From Paenibacillus beijingensis (GTDB lineage: Bacteria; Bacillota; Bacilli; Paenibacillales; Paenibacillaceae): a stretch of 64,000 bases of DNA. The notes beneath the pieces are model-generated. The model was not told the DNA's origin. It worked only from the letters and a program-made list of their open reading frames with translations, and searched no databases. Of this stretch, positions 8,461 to 17,046 are shown one piece after another. Every line of letters begins with the position of its first letter. The first letter of the stretch is position 1. Made by a program: the position numbers and the translations under genes. The DNA lies in assembly GCF_000961095.1 (NCBI RefSeq), contig NZ_CP011058.1:1269001-1333000 (forward strand), in the 5' to 3' direction.

Positions 8461-8813
8461 TTTGTAGACGACGGTCTAAAACTAATTTTTCAAAAGCTGA
8501 CGTTTTTCCAACTCAAAAATCGCGTAAAATCAACATCTCCGGTCTAATACTTTATTTTCCTTAAACAGCATGACGCGGATTATAGAGTGTTTCAAGGCGC
8601 TCTTGAGTTCTTGTCAACCGACATCCGGCGCAGCCCCCTTCAACTCTCGCTCGATTGCAACGAGCTGATTGCAGAACAGGAGCCCTGCAGGGCTGCTGAT
8701 TCAGTTGAAGCAGGCAGCAACTTCCTCTCCTAAATAGAATTAGCTCATCTTTCAACACTACAGGGTAACATTTCCAGTAGATATCAGTTGTCTCGAATAT
8801 GTGTTCATAAAAA
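8461..8813. other. gene-less stretch with a 14-bp perfect palindrome
   Basis: No credible coding region. AGCCCTGCAGGGCT at 8681-8694 is a perfect palindrome. It is followed by AT-rich DNA without a recognised promoter. Confidence 0.35.
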
Positions 8814-8840
8814 AAGAACCGGCTCGAGTTCCCGGTTCTT
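8814..8840 (-). terminator. rho-independent terminator of the SDR gene
   Basis: Arms AAGAACCGG (8814-8822) and CCGGTTCTT (8832-8840) with a 9-base loop. Read on the minus strand the hairpin is followed by a run of T, just past the stop of the SDR gene at 8848. Confidence 0.85.
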
Positions 8841-8847
8841 CATTTCC

Positions 8848-9861
8848 CTATTTCGATGCAATCAAATCAGGTCGATAATTCCGGTACCATTGCGCAGTGT
8901 CGTGAAGCGTCTCCGTGAGCGGTCTGAAGCGGATTCGGAGCTCTTTCATCGCCTTGGCCGAGCTGGTCTTATTCTTCTGTGTTAAGACGCGAACGGCATC
9001 GATCGTCAAGTTGGCTTCGCGCTTGGTGACCGCCGCAATCCGTTCCGTCATCCATGCGATGAAGTAAATCATTGCCGTCGGCACCCGGCGCGACGGAGCT
9101 TTAATGCCGGTCACTGTTTCAAGCTCACGGCAGAGCTCCGTTAAGCTCGTATAATGCCCGCTCACAATGTAACGTTCCCCTCCCTTTACATGGGATGCGG
9201 CTATAATCATAGCGGTCGCGACGTCGCGGGCGTCGACAACGTCAAAGCCGGAATCGAACACACCGGAAATACGGCCGTTCACAAAGTCGAGCACGAATCT
9301 TCCGCCGCTTGTCGGCGCCGCATCGCCAGGGCCGAACATCCAGCCCGGCATGACCGTTACGACCGGGATGTCATGGGTCTTCATAAACGCCGCAATTGCC
9401 CGGTCCCCCAGTACTTTGCTTCGTCCGTACAGATGAACGGTTTTCTCCGGCTGAGCCACATCACTCTCATTGCCCGGCTTGCCGTCCGGCCGTTTGCTTA
9501 TCGTATTGTTGCTGCTCGTGTGAATAATTTTCCCTACTCCTTGCTGCTCGGCCAGCTCGAACAACCGGACCGTATTCGTAATGTTGAGCTTTTCCAGCAT
9601 CGGCCAATGATCCCCGCTCCCTAATGCTTCGCGGAAGTAAGCCGCGGTATGGAACAGGACGTCGCAGCCGGCCATCTCCGGAGCGAATGCTTCCACGTCG
9701 TTCATATCTCCGACAACGATCCGCGGGCCGGTCTCACCAAACATCCGCTTCGCTTTTTCGGCGTTTCTTGCCAGTGCAATGACCTCATATCCCTGCTGAA
9801 TGAGCAATCGAACCAAATTGTTCCCAAGCAACCCCGTGCTTCCCGTCACAAACGCCCGCAT
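8848..9861 (-). CDS. NAD(P)-dependent epimerase/reductase, dihydroflavonol-reductase-like SDR
   Basis: A 337-residue extended SDR: Rossmann motif TGSTGLLGNNLV at residues 6-17, VVGDMND nucleotide-specificity segment, HTSSNN and YGRSK (YxxxK) catalytic residues, and VDARDVATAMI typical of the DFR/cinnamoyl-CoA-reductase-like group. Substrate unknown. Upstream lie two copies of the palindrome ATTTATT-N4-AATAAAT (9891-9908 and 9997-10014), typical of TetR-type operators, so expression is probably repressor-controlled, but no TetR gene is adjacent. Confidence 0.85.
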   Translation of the reverse strand: MRAFVTGSTGLLGNNLVRLLIQQGYEVIALARNAEKAKRMFGETGPRIVVGDMNDVEAFAPEMAGCDVLFHTAAYFREALGSGDHWPMLEKLNITNTVRLFELAEQQGVGKIIHTSSNNTISKRPDGKPGNESDVAQPEKTVHLYGRSKVLGDRAIAAFMKTHDIPVVTVMPGWMFGPGDAAPTSGGRFVLDFVNGRISGVFDSGFDVVDARDVATAMIIAASHVKGGERYIVSGHYTSLTELCRELETVTGIKAPSRRVPTAMIYFIAWMTERIAAVTKREANLTIDAVRVLTQKNKTSSAKAMKELRIRFRPLTETLHDTAQWYRNYRPDLIASK

Positions 9862-9890
9862 GTCAATAACCTCCCAGAATGAATTTTTTT

Positions 9891-9908
9891 ATTTATTAGT
9901 CAATAAAT
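9891..9908. promoter_or_regulatory. palindromic operator candidate, copy 1
   Basis: ATTTATT-AGTC-AATAAAT, 18 bp with perfect 7-bp arms, 30 bases upstream of the SDR start. A second copy with the same arms lies at 9997-10014. Confidence 0.6.
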
Positions 9909-9928
9909 GAACGGCCAAAAAAAGAGTT

Positions 9929-9958
9929 GATTCCAGTAGAGTAGATTCCAGTAGAGTC
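9929..9958. repeat. 15-bp tandem duplication
   Basis: GATTCCAGTAGAGTA (9929-9943) is directly followed by GATTCCAGTAGAGTC (9944-9958), one mismatch. It lies between the two operator-like palindromes. Confidence 0.85.
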
Positions 9959-9996
9959 GAATTCGAGCAGATGCTTTGCGTTAAGATTTCAAATAT

Positions 9997-10014
9997 ATTT
10001 ATTGATAAATAAAT
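9997..10014. promoter_or_regulatory. palindromic operator candidate, copy 2
   Basis: ATTTATT-GATA-AATAAAT; same arms as the copy at 9891-9908 with a different 4-base centre. Ten bp arms ATAAGAAAGT (10104-10113) and ACTTTCTTAT (10125-10134) form another dyad farther upstream. Confidence 0.55.
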
Positions 10015-10190
10015 AATAAAGGGCGGCCACCTTTTCGTCAAGCATATCAAGCAGAAACGGCTGACGCCGTCTTAATGGGCGACCATGCGTTTCGCGGTGA
10101 AATATAAGAAAGTATAAGCGTGAAACTTTCTTATTATTTTGAGAAAACCTCTATCGAGGCCTCTCAGGGATGAGCGACCGTGTTTAAGCG

Positions 10191-10225
10191 AAAAAAACCA
10201 TGGAGCGGATGTCCATGGTTTTTTT
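10191..10225. terminator. bidirectional rho-independent terminator
   Basis: Perfect 14-bp arms (A7 CCATGGA / TCCATGG T7) at 10191-10204 and 10212-10225 with a 7-base loop; the A and T runs let it work on both strands. It lies 35 bases past the stop of the hydroxyacid dehydrogenase gene. Confidence 0.9.
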
Positions 10226-10259
10226 AGAGGCAAGCGCCGTTATATCGGAAAAATGACTA

Positions 10260-11198
10260 CTATATCCTGAAGGGCTCGTCCAAAATTTGAATTACATCGC
10301 GGGCAACCAATTCGGAAACCCTTACCTGCGACTCATTGGTCAACCCCGCGATATGAGGAGTGACGATGCAATTGTCCAAAGCGAAAAGCGGGTAACCGGG
10401 CTCCGGAGGCTCTCGTTCCAACACGTCCAGAACGGCACCTGCAATGGAACGGCGCGACAACGCCGCGAATAAATCCGTTTCGTTCACGACTCCGCCGCGC
10501 GACGTGTTGATCAGATAAGCTTGCGATTTCATGGACGCGATGGCATTGCCGTCGATCAGGTTTTTCGTTTGCGCCGTCAACGGGACGTGGATGCTGACAA
10601 AATCGGCATCGCCGAGCAGCCGCTGCACGGAAACCGGCTCGACTCCCGTTTCCATGACCGGGTAATCGTACGGAGAGACGAGGGGATCGCACCCGATCAC
10701 TTTCATGCCGAACGCTTTGGCGCGTCCAGCCAGCCGGTGGCCAATTTCGCCGACGCCGATCAGACCGACAGTTTTTCCGTATAATTCAAACCCCGTAAAT
10801 TGCTTGCGCGCCCACCCTCCTCTGCGTACATCGGCATGGGCAGGCAGCAGCGGCCTTGCTATCGTAAGCATGGCCCCCATGACATATTCGGCAACAGAGG
10901 CGGCATTGGCGTTCTTCGCATAGACGACCTTCACCCCGCTCGCTTCCGCCGCCTTCAAATCGATATTGTCCAGCCCGACGCCCAGCCTGCCGATCACTTT
11001 CAAACGGGGCGCGCCGTTTATCACCGCGGCATCCACTTTCGTCTGGTTGCGAACAATAAACGCATCGGCCTCATCAAGTTCGCGCCGAAGCCGCTGCGGA
11101 TCCCGGTAAAGCTCGGGTTCATAAAGGACTGACCATCCCTTGTCCCGCAGCAGCCGGATGCCGGACTCTTCATTCCATTCGCTGATCACAATTTTCAT
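10260..11198 (-). CDS. D-2-hydroxyacid dehydrogenase, SerA/SlcC-like
   Basis: NAD-dependent oxidoreductase of 312 residues in the 3-phosphoglycerate dehydrogenase family. Seen: catalytic-domain start MKIVISEW, GRLGVGLDNID, Rossmann GLIGVGEIG, the Arg in NTSRGGVVNE, Glu in VLEREPP and His in TPHIAG, that is the Arg/Glu/His triad. It lacks the C-terminal ACT domain of true SerA. The start is MKIV (GGAAAGGAAA ribosome site); the 30 codons upstream are spurious. It follows an Ldh-family dehydrogenase gene on the same strand, a pairing known from sulfolactate inversion (SlcC plus ComC). Substrate unproven. Confidence 0.88.
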   Translation of the reverse strand: MKIVISEWNEESGIRLLRDKGWSVLYEPELYRDPQRLRRELDEADAFIVRNQTKVDAAVINGAPRLKVIGRLGVGLDNIDLKAAEASGVKVVYAKNANAASVAEYVMGAMLTIARPLLPAHADVRRGGWARKQFTGFELYGKTVGLIGVGEIGHRLAGRAKAFGMKVIGCDPLVSPYDYPVMETGVEPVSVQRLLGDADFVSIHVPLTAQTKNLIDGNAIASMKSQAYLINTSRGGVVNETDLFAALSRRSIAGAVLDVLEREPPEPGYPLFALDNCIVTPHIAGLTNESQVRVSELVARDVIQILDEPFRI

Positions 11199-11317
11199 TT
11201 GCGTTTCCTTTCCGAAGTTCGCGCATATACCGGCGCGAGCTGCATCGCTGCATGGCTGCATCGCAGCATGGCTTCTGTCAGGCCGCATCCGTTTGTTGAT
11301 TCGATTTTTTCGCTGGC

Positions 11318-12367
11318 CTATTCGAACGGAATACCCAGCTCGCTTCCGAGCTGCAGCAGCTCGGCTTCCGTTTGCTCCGTCAGCTTGAGCGGCTGCGATT
11401 TGCGCCGGGCGTACTCATTCTGCCTGCGCTCGCCTGGATAATAAATCCGGTCCGCATCCGCATTTCGCGGAGAGCCGGTCACTTCGCCGATCATCCGGTC
11501 CGTCTCCTGCAAATACGTTTCCATATCCATCCATTTGGAAATATCGAGCAGGATGAAGCTGTGGCCAACGTTGGCCTCACCGTCCGAATCGTTATAGATA
11601 CTGCCCACGTGCGGGCCGAAGGCCGCTCCGCTTAATATGCCGGTTAGCATTTCGATCGACATGGCAAGCGCGTAGCCTTTGGCGCCTCCGATCGGAAGCA
11701 TCGTCCCCCGCAGCGCTTTGGCCGGATCGGTCGTTTCATAACCGTCTTCATCAATCGCCCAACCGGGCGGAATGCTGCGGTCAGACGCTTTCGCCAGAAT
11801 CACTTTTCCGCGTGCCGCCACACTGGAGGACAGATCGGCGATGATCGGCGCTCCATGTCCGGTCGGAAACCCAAAGGCAATCGGATTGGTGCCGAAAAAC
11901 GGCGATTTCCCGCCCCACGGGGCAATCGCCGGAGGCGAATTCGTCATCGCGATCATCGCCAGATTGGCCTCGCAAGCGATCCGGCAGTAATACGACGCCG
12001 CCCCGAAGTGATTGCTGCCGCGCACGAACGCGGCGGCGATTCCCGCTTCCCGGGCGAGCGGTATCGTCTCTTCCACTGCTCTTGCCGAAACGACCTGCCC
12101 AAGCCCGTTATCCCCGTCCACCTTCAGGACAGAGCCGGTCCTGACGATGCGGATGTCGGGGTTGGCGCGGATCCGGCCTTCGCGCAGCCGCTTGGCGTAA
12201 ATCGGAAGCCGGCTGATCCCGTGGCTTTCAACCCCTTCCAAATCGGCCTGCAGCAGAGCGTGCGCCGTCAGCCGCGCATCCGCCTCCGGCACACCTAAAA
12301 GCACAAGGACGCGCCCGGCGAAAGCTTGCAGCCGCTCCGGCGTATATAAAGCCGGTTCCTTTTTCAT
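11318..12367 (-). CDS. Ldh-family (malate/L-lactate/sulfolactate) dehydrogenase, ComC-like
   Basis: A 349-residue NAD(P)-dependent 2-hydroxyacid dehydrogenase of the malate/L-lactate dehydrogenase (Ldh2, DUF-free NPD fold) family. Landmarks: LEGVESHGISRLP with the conserved His, VRGSNHFGAASYY with the catalytic His, GTNPIAFGFPT cofactor loop and GGAKGYALAMSIEMLTG. The fold is unrelated to the SerA-type enzyme encoded next, and the two families generally have opposite stereopreference, so the pair could interconvert enantiomers through the keto acid (inference). The gene is transcribed divergently from the PQQ-like gene; the 87-base gap must hold both promoters. Confidence 0.88.
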   Translation of the reverse strand: MKKEPALYTPERLQAFAGRVLVLLGVPEADARLTAHALLQADLEGVESHGISRLPIYAKRLREGRIRANPDIRIVRTGSVLKVDGDNGLGQVVSARAVEETIPLAREAGIAAAFVRGSNHFGAASYYCRIACEANLAMIAMTNSPPAIAPWGGKSPFFGTNPIAFGFPTGHGAPIIADLSSSVAARGKVILAKASDRSIPPGWAIDEDGYETTDPAKALRGTMLPIGGAKGYALAMSIEMLTGILSGAAFGPHVGSIYNDSDGEANVGHSFILLDISKWMDMETYLQETDRMIGEVTGSPRNADADRIYYPGERRQNEYARRKSQPLKLTEQTEAELLQLGSELGIPFE

Positions 12368-12454
12368 TGCTCATCCCCTCCTTATCATGGTAACCTTTTC
12401 CATGAAATTGCGTCTAATTTTGTACATGATCATTTTTGAGGAGGAGTCATATCT

Positions 12455-13768
12455 ATGTTGTCTAAACAGCGTCATTCCATTGTACTGCTTATCACAGTAT
12501 TAACAGGCGTTCTCCTAATGACCGGCGTACATTCGGCGTGGGCCATATCTCCTGCCGCTTCGTTCATTGGAGCCAATTATGAAGAAACGTACGGACAAGG
12601 CAAGACAATCATGCCGGTTTGGCGGAAACCAGCTGACATTCCTGCCGGGTCGCAGTATGGCACAGACTATGCTGCATCGGATAAAGGCAGCGTGTTTGTC
12701 CTGCAGAAGGGTAAACTTACCGCATTTGAGGCTAAGTCGGGACATGTTCGGTGGACCTTCGGCAGCGGTCTCCAGCTCCCTTTGTACAACAAAGATGGAA
12801 CCATCTACGTTGCTTCGGCAAATGGCTACCTTTTTGCGGTTGATGCTTCAACTGGCAGGAAGCGCTGGAAAAGCAGCGCACCCTCTCCCGGCTTGTCTTC
12901 GATCACGGCAGCAAACGGTCAAGTGCTGATTACGAATGGACATATCCGGGCGTACGATATCTCAACCGGTAAGCTGCAGTGGCAGGACAATAATTATTGG
13001 GCGGCGAGCGGTCCGCTGACCCTAACAGAAAATCTGGTGCTGATGGCCAGCGTAGAGTCGGGAGCCTATACCTATGATATTTTGCGAGCCTATGATCGGA
13101 AAACCGGAAAAAAGCAATGGGAGCAGGCTAGACATAACACTCCCTTGATAGCGAACGACAAGGCGATTGTTGTAGACCGGACAAGCACGATGCTGGAGCA
13201 AACCAAGCTGCCTACACTGGATACGATCGATCCGAAGACCGGAAAGATCATCAAAAGCGTCGTCTATAACCCCGAGAATCTCAATGAAGATACGATGGAG
13301 CAAGCATTCGGTGCGAAGTTCGTTTTAAGTGATGGCAAAGTCTTCTTGATTGCCGACACTAAAGTCTATGAATATCCGGAGGAAGCCGATCCGGCCAAGA
13401 CGAAACCGGCTATCTATTCACTGCAAGGCAGTCTGGATTACCGATATGCCGCCGGCCCCTACAATGGAAAGCTTCTCTTCTCAAACGGCCGGGGTGTTTC
13501 CGCGATAAAAACCGTAAATAACACAACCATCAGCTTTGAAGGTATTACCAATCCGACCGCCCGCTTCGACTTATTGAACAAAGGCATGTACCTGTCGCAA
13601 ACCGACGGCTATGTCGTTGCGATCAATTTGCGCACAGCCAAGGCGGAGGTTCGTCTGCAAACCGGAAGCCGTACGTTTGGAACGCCCCTGCTGGAATCTG
13701 GAATGATCATTGTTCAAGCAAAAGGGCAACTGATCGCATTTCGGGAACCGGAAAGCTTAAAGCAATAA
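12455..13768 (+). CDS. secreted PQQ-binding-like beta-propeller repeat protein
   Basis: A 437-residue exported protein: signal peptide with a hydrophobic core (about residues 8-29, ending HSAWA), then six to seven blades with the repeat pattern xGSVFVLQKGKLTAFEAKSGxxRWTF, YLFAVDASTGRKRWK, IRAYDISTGKLQW, LRAYDRKTGKKQWE. These AxDxxTGxxxW motifs are typical of PQQ-like propellers of BamB/quinoprotein type, but no quinoprotein catalytic residues can be named. Strong ribosome site GAGGAGG. It lies on the opposite strand between the two dehydrogenases and the TctC gene, so it divides what might once have been one operon. Confidence 0.82.
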   Translation: MLSKQRHSIVLLITVLTGVLLMTGVHSAWAISPAASFIGANYEETYGQGKTIMPVWRKPADIPAGSQYGTDYAASDKGSVFVLQKGKLTAFEAKSGHVRWTFGSGLQLPLYNKDGTIYVASANGYLFAVDASTGRKRWKSSAPSPGLSSITAANGQVLITNGHIRAYDISTGKLQWQDNNYWAASGPLTLTENLVLMASVESGAYTYDILRAYDRKTGKKQWEQARHNTPLIANDKAIVVDRTSTMLEQTKLPTLDTIDPKTGKIIKSVVYNPENLNEDTMEQAFGAKFVLSDGKVFLIADTKVYEYPEEADPAKTKPAIYSLQGSLDYRYAAGPYNGKLLFSNGRGVSAIKTVNNTTISFEGITNPTARFDLLNKGMYLSQTDGYVVAINLRTAKAEVRLQTGSRTFGTPLLESGMIIVQAKGQLIAFREPESLKQ

Positions 13769-13815
13769 GCGCAATGAAAGCGAGAATTTCGCGCTGCACC
13801 CCCTGTGCCCTCCCT

Positions 13816-13975
13816 CGAAAAAGGAGAGCGGAGCGGCTGGTTTGGAGCTGGAGAAGCGTTAGCGGTCGCTTTTGTCACCGGATTCTAACCCTGTAAGGGT
13901 TTATCGAATCCTAGAATCCGGGGGCGGTGGCGATCGGAAGCCCAAACCAGCCGCGCAGCGGCTCTCTTTTTCCCC
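13816..13975. terminator. long nested imperfect hairpin between convergent genes
   Basis: About 150 bases fold on themselves. The outer arms run from 13818 and back to 13971, with GGCTGGTTTGG pairing with CCAAACCAGCC; the inner arms CCGGATTCTA and TAGAATCCGG enclose a small loop. A and T runs flank the base on both strands, so it can terminate the PQQ-like gene and tctC. It is much longer than a plain terminator and may be a mobile palindromic repeat. Confidence 0.7.
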
Positions 13976-14980
13976 TCACTTTCGGATGCCGTTCTTCTCG
14001 GCAATTTCCGTGCTGCGCGCGGTTTCCTCGTTGATCGTTTTCACAAACTGCTCCGAATTTTGATACGCGGGGTTCAAATGAATTTTGCGCAGCTGCTCGA
14101 TAAACACCGGGTCCTGCTCCATTTTTTCCAAAGCATCCTGCCACTTGTTAATAACCGCATCCGGAGTGCCCTTCGGAAACGATATTCCCGTCCACCATTT
14201 AACGGCCAGATCGGGCAGACCCTGCTCCGCAGTCGTCGGAACATTCGGCAGCAGCGGGCTGCGCTCGGGGGATTGAACGGCCAAAATCCGGATTTTGCCC
14301 GCCTCGGCCATCGCATACATTTCGCCGACCGTGTGTACCGCCAGCACGGCATGACCCCCGGCCACCTTCGGTACGGAATCGCTGGCCCCCTTGGACGTGA
14401 CCATCCGCGTTTTCGTAAAATCCGCCCCGATCGCGTTAAGCCACTCCGCCACGCCGAAGGAAGAGAAGCCGGCCGCACCGACACTCGTCCACGTCAGCTG
14501 CTCCGGATGCTGCTTCACCCAGTCGGAAAATTCCTTAAAATCTTTCCAAGGGGCATCCGCTTTAACGGCGTAAGCGAGCGCATCCCCGGCGATCATCGCG
14601 CCGAAAATTTGGTCTTCCAGCTTCACCGCCGGATTTTTGCTGCCCGCCGTCAGCATCGTCGTATTGGAATTGTTGACCGCGAGCACCGTATAACCGTCTT
14701 TGGGCGCTTCTTTGAGCGCATATTGGGCGCCGATGGCGCCGCCTCCCCCGGGCTTGTTGACGACCGTGATCGTTTGTCCCCATTCCTTGCCCAAGTACTC
14801 GGCTACTGCGCGCATGACAAGATCGACTCCGCCTCCGGCCGAGTAGGGTGCGACCAGTTCGATCGGTTTCGTCGGATAGTTGTCCGCCGACTGGCGTGCT
14901 CCCGAGCATCCGCTTAGTGCTACGGCTGCGGCAAGCAGCAGGATGCCGGTAATCGTACGCTTTTTCTTTTTCCCAAACAT
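13976..14980 (-). CDS. tctC: tripartite tricarboxylate transporter substrate-binding lipoprotein
   Basis: Extracytoplasmic binding protein of the TTT family (334 residues). Lipoprotein signal: KKKKR charged start, hydrophobic stretch and lipobox LSGC. Family landmarks YPTKPIELVAPYSAGGGVDLVMR, VVNKPGGGGAIGAQY and PNVPTTAEQGLPDL, which form the carboxylate-binding site. The start is MFGKKKKR, with GGAGGTG six bases upstream; an in-frame ATG farther up lacks a ribosome site. It is last of the regulator-tctB-tctA-tctC order on the minus strand. The ligand is a small carboxylate, possibly a hydroxy or sulfo acid. Confidence 0.92.
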   Translation of the reverse strand: MFGKKKKRTITGILLLAAAVALSGCSGARQSADNYPTKPIELVAPYSAGGGVDLVMRAVAEYLGKEWGQTITVVNKPGGGGAIGAQYALKEAPKDGYTVLAVNNSNTTMLTAGSKNPAVKLEDQIFGAMIAGDALAYAVKADAPWKDFKEFSDWVKQHPEQLTWTSVGAAGFSSFGVAEWLNAIGADFTKTRMVTSKGASDSVPKVAGGHAVLAVHTVGEMYAMAEAGKIRILAVQSPERSPLLPNVPTTAEQGLPDLAVKWWTGISFPKGTPDAVINKWQDALEKMEQDPVFIEQLRKIHLNPAYQNSEQFVKTINEETARSTEIAEKNGIRK

Positions 14981-15033
14981 AGTAGACACCTCCATTAATT
15001 TGACGGGCTGCATAAATGCCCGAAACTGCCGGT

Positions 15034-16551
15034 TCAAACGATTTCCAGCTCATGAACGCCTTCCTGGTGCAGTCTCCGCTTCGTCCGCTGCATGAGCACA
15101 ATGGAAACGGCCAGCAGCAGCGCAGCCGCGACCAGAATCGTCAAGCTGATCGGGTGGGTAACGAATATCGCCAGGCTGCCTCCGGAAATTTGCACGGATT
15201 GGATAAACGAAGTCTCCAGCATCGGTCCGAGCACAAGGCACAATATAAACGGAATGACCGGCCAGTGGAATTTGTGAAAAAGATAACCGAGCGCTCCGAA
15301 GAAGAGCGTAACTCCCACATCGAACAAGCTGTTGCGCACGGAGTAAGAGCCGATGAAGCTGATCAGCAGGATGAGCGGGCCCATCACTTGAAACGGCACT
15401 TTGGTCAGCTTCGCCCATAAACCGACCATCGGCAGGTTCAAGATGAGCAGAAAAAGGTTGCCGATAAACATGCTGGCGATGACGGTCCAGACGAAACCGG
15501 CATTTTTTTCAAACAGCAGCGGTCCCGGCTCCATGCCGTAAATCATCAGACCGGCAAGCAGCACGGCAAGCGGCGGCGAAGCCGGAATGCCGAGCGCAAG
15601 CAGCGGGATGAACCCCGCCGAACTCGTTGCGTTGTTGGCGGCCTCCGGCGCCGCTACGCCTTCGATCGCTCCTTTTCCGAAGCGGGCGCGGTTTTTGGAA
15701 ATCTTTTTCTCGACGTCGTAGGACAGAAAAGATGTAACGGTCGGCGAGCATCCCGGCAGCAGCCCCAATACGAAGCCGATCAGGCCGCCGCGCAGCATCG
15801 GGCCCGATGTTTGACGCAGCTCCGCCAAGCTCGGATAGCTTCTTCCGATCTTCTCCTGCTTGACCGCCGCCCGCTTCTCTTCGATTCCTTTGAATACTTC
15901 GGTGAGCGCAAACAGCCCGATCAGCACGCTTGTCATTTCGATGCCGCCGACCCAGGAGTCAATGCCGAAATCAAACCGCGGCACTCCCGACGACGCCCCG
16001 AGGCCGACGAACGATACCAAAAATCCGAACGCGCCCATTATGAGCGACTTCACGAGCGAGTAACCGGTCATATTGACGGTCACCGCAAGCGCCAAGATCA
16101 TTAAAGCGAAATACTCCGGCGGGCCGAATTTCAATGCCTGGTCCGCGAGCAGCGGCGCGAAAAACACGAGGCCGACGAGGCCGATCAAGCCGGCGGTAAA
16201 AGAAGCGATGGCCGCGACTCCCAAAGCGGCTCCCGCTTTTCCCTGCTTGGCGAGCGGATATCCGTCCAGACAGGTCGGCACGGACGACGTTTCGCCGGGA
16301 ATATTGAGCAAAATCGCCGTCGTTGAACCGCCGTACATCGCCCCGTAATAAATGCCGGCCATCATAATAATGCCTTGATCGGGCGCGATGACGGCTGTCA
16401 TCGGGAGCAGAATCGCAATCGCGGACGTCGGGCCTAGTCCCGGCAGCACCCCGACAAATGTCCCGATCGCCGCGCCGAGCGCGGCAATAAGCAGATTAAG
16501 CGGGCTTACCGCCTCGCCAAAGCCGGACAGCAGCATGTTCAGCGAATCCAT
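15034..16551 (-). CDS. tctA: tripartite tricarboxylate transporter large permease
   Basis: A 505-residue integral membrane protein with 11-12 helices. TctA signatures: LGAAIGTFVGVLPGLGPTSAIAILLPM near the N-terminus and LGLLPGCSPTVTSFLSYDVEKK in the middle, the duplicated GxxPGxxP loops of this family. It forms the transport channel with TctB and takes substrate from TctC, driven by an ion gradient. It follows tctB by 27 bases and precedes tctC by 53, consistent with one operon. Confidence 0.95.
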   Translation of the reverse strand: MDSLNMLLSGFGEAVSPLNLLIAALGAAIGTFVGVLPGLGPTSAIAILLPMTAVIAPDQGIIMMAGIYYGAMYGGSTTAILLNIPGETSSVPTCLDGYPLAKQGKAGAALGVAAIASFTAGLIGLVGLVFFAPLLADQALKFGPPEYFALMILALAVTVNMTGYSLVKSLIMGAFGFLVSFVGLGASSGVPRFDFGIDSWVGGIEMTSVLIGLFALTEVFKGIEEKRAAVKQEKIGRSYPSLAELRQTSGPMLRGGLIGFVLGLLPGCSPTVTSFLSYDVEKKISKNRARFGKGAIEGVAAPEAANNATSSAGFIPLLALGIPASPPLAVLLAGLMIYGMEPGPLLFEKNAGFVWTVIASMFIGNLFLLILNLPMVGLWAKLTKVPFQVMGPLILLISFIGSYSVRNSLFDVGVTLFFGALGYLFHKFHWPVIPFILCLVLGPMLETSFIQSVQISGGSLAIFVTHPISLTILVAAALLLAVSIVLMQRTKRRLHQEGVHELEIV

Positions 16552-16578
16552 TCCATCCCCCCCATTAAATTCCGTTGT

Positions 16579-17046
16579 TTAAAAATGCAAAATGGCGCCC
16601 GGGAAAGGCGTTTGGAGCCAGTAGACGAAAATAACGTACAGCAGAGCCGCAGTAAGCCCGGCATACAGCAGCGTTTTCGGCCACCGGTAGGCGCCGATCA
16701 CTTTAAACAAACCGGCTGAAACGAGCAGCGTGCTGACAAAATAACCCGTCACGGGAATGAGATAGCGGTATAGCACGAGCAGGGCGAAAGCGGCGAACAA
16801 AACAAACAGCGATTTGCCTTTCGGAAACGGCTCCGGCGCCCTCTCCTCCGGCTTCTTGAGCGTCAGCGCCAGGCCGAGCAGGCACAGAAGAATGCCCACA
16901 ATGGCGGGGAGCACATGATCGCCGATGAGAACGTCCGTCCGATAGGCGTAGAGCCGTGCTGATTCGGTTAACGTTATCCCCCCGATAATGACCGTCGCGA
17001 TTCCGCCGATACGGTCGGCGGTAAACTTGTTGCCGTTTCGATTCAT
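16579..17046 (-). CDS. tctB: tripartite tricarboxylate transporter small permease
   Basis: A 155-residue protein with four hydrophobic helices and the usual TctB length; the middle loop KKPEERAPEPFPKGKS is cytoplasmic. It is recognised from size, topology and place between the regulator and tctA rather than from strict motifs. Translation starts at ATG 17046 in a 4-base ATGA overlap with the regulator gene, so the regulator and transporter are co-transcribed. Confidence 0.88.
   Translation of the reverse strand: MNRNGNKFTADRIGGIATVIIGGITLTESARLYAYRTDVLIGDHVLPAIVGILLCLLGLALTLKKPEERAPEPFPKGKSLFVLFAAFALLVLYRYLIPVTGYFVSTLLVSAGLFKVIGAYRWPKTLLYAGLTAALLYVIFVYWLQTPFPGAILHF

Noticed and set aside
8561..8758. 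65-residue minus-strand ORF
   Set aside because: No motif or ribosome site; the area looks noncoding.
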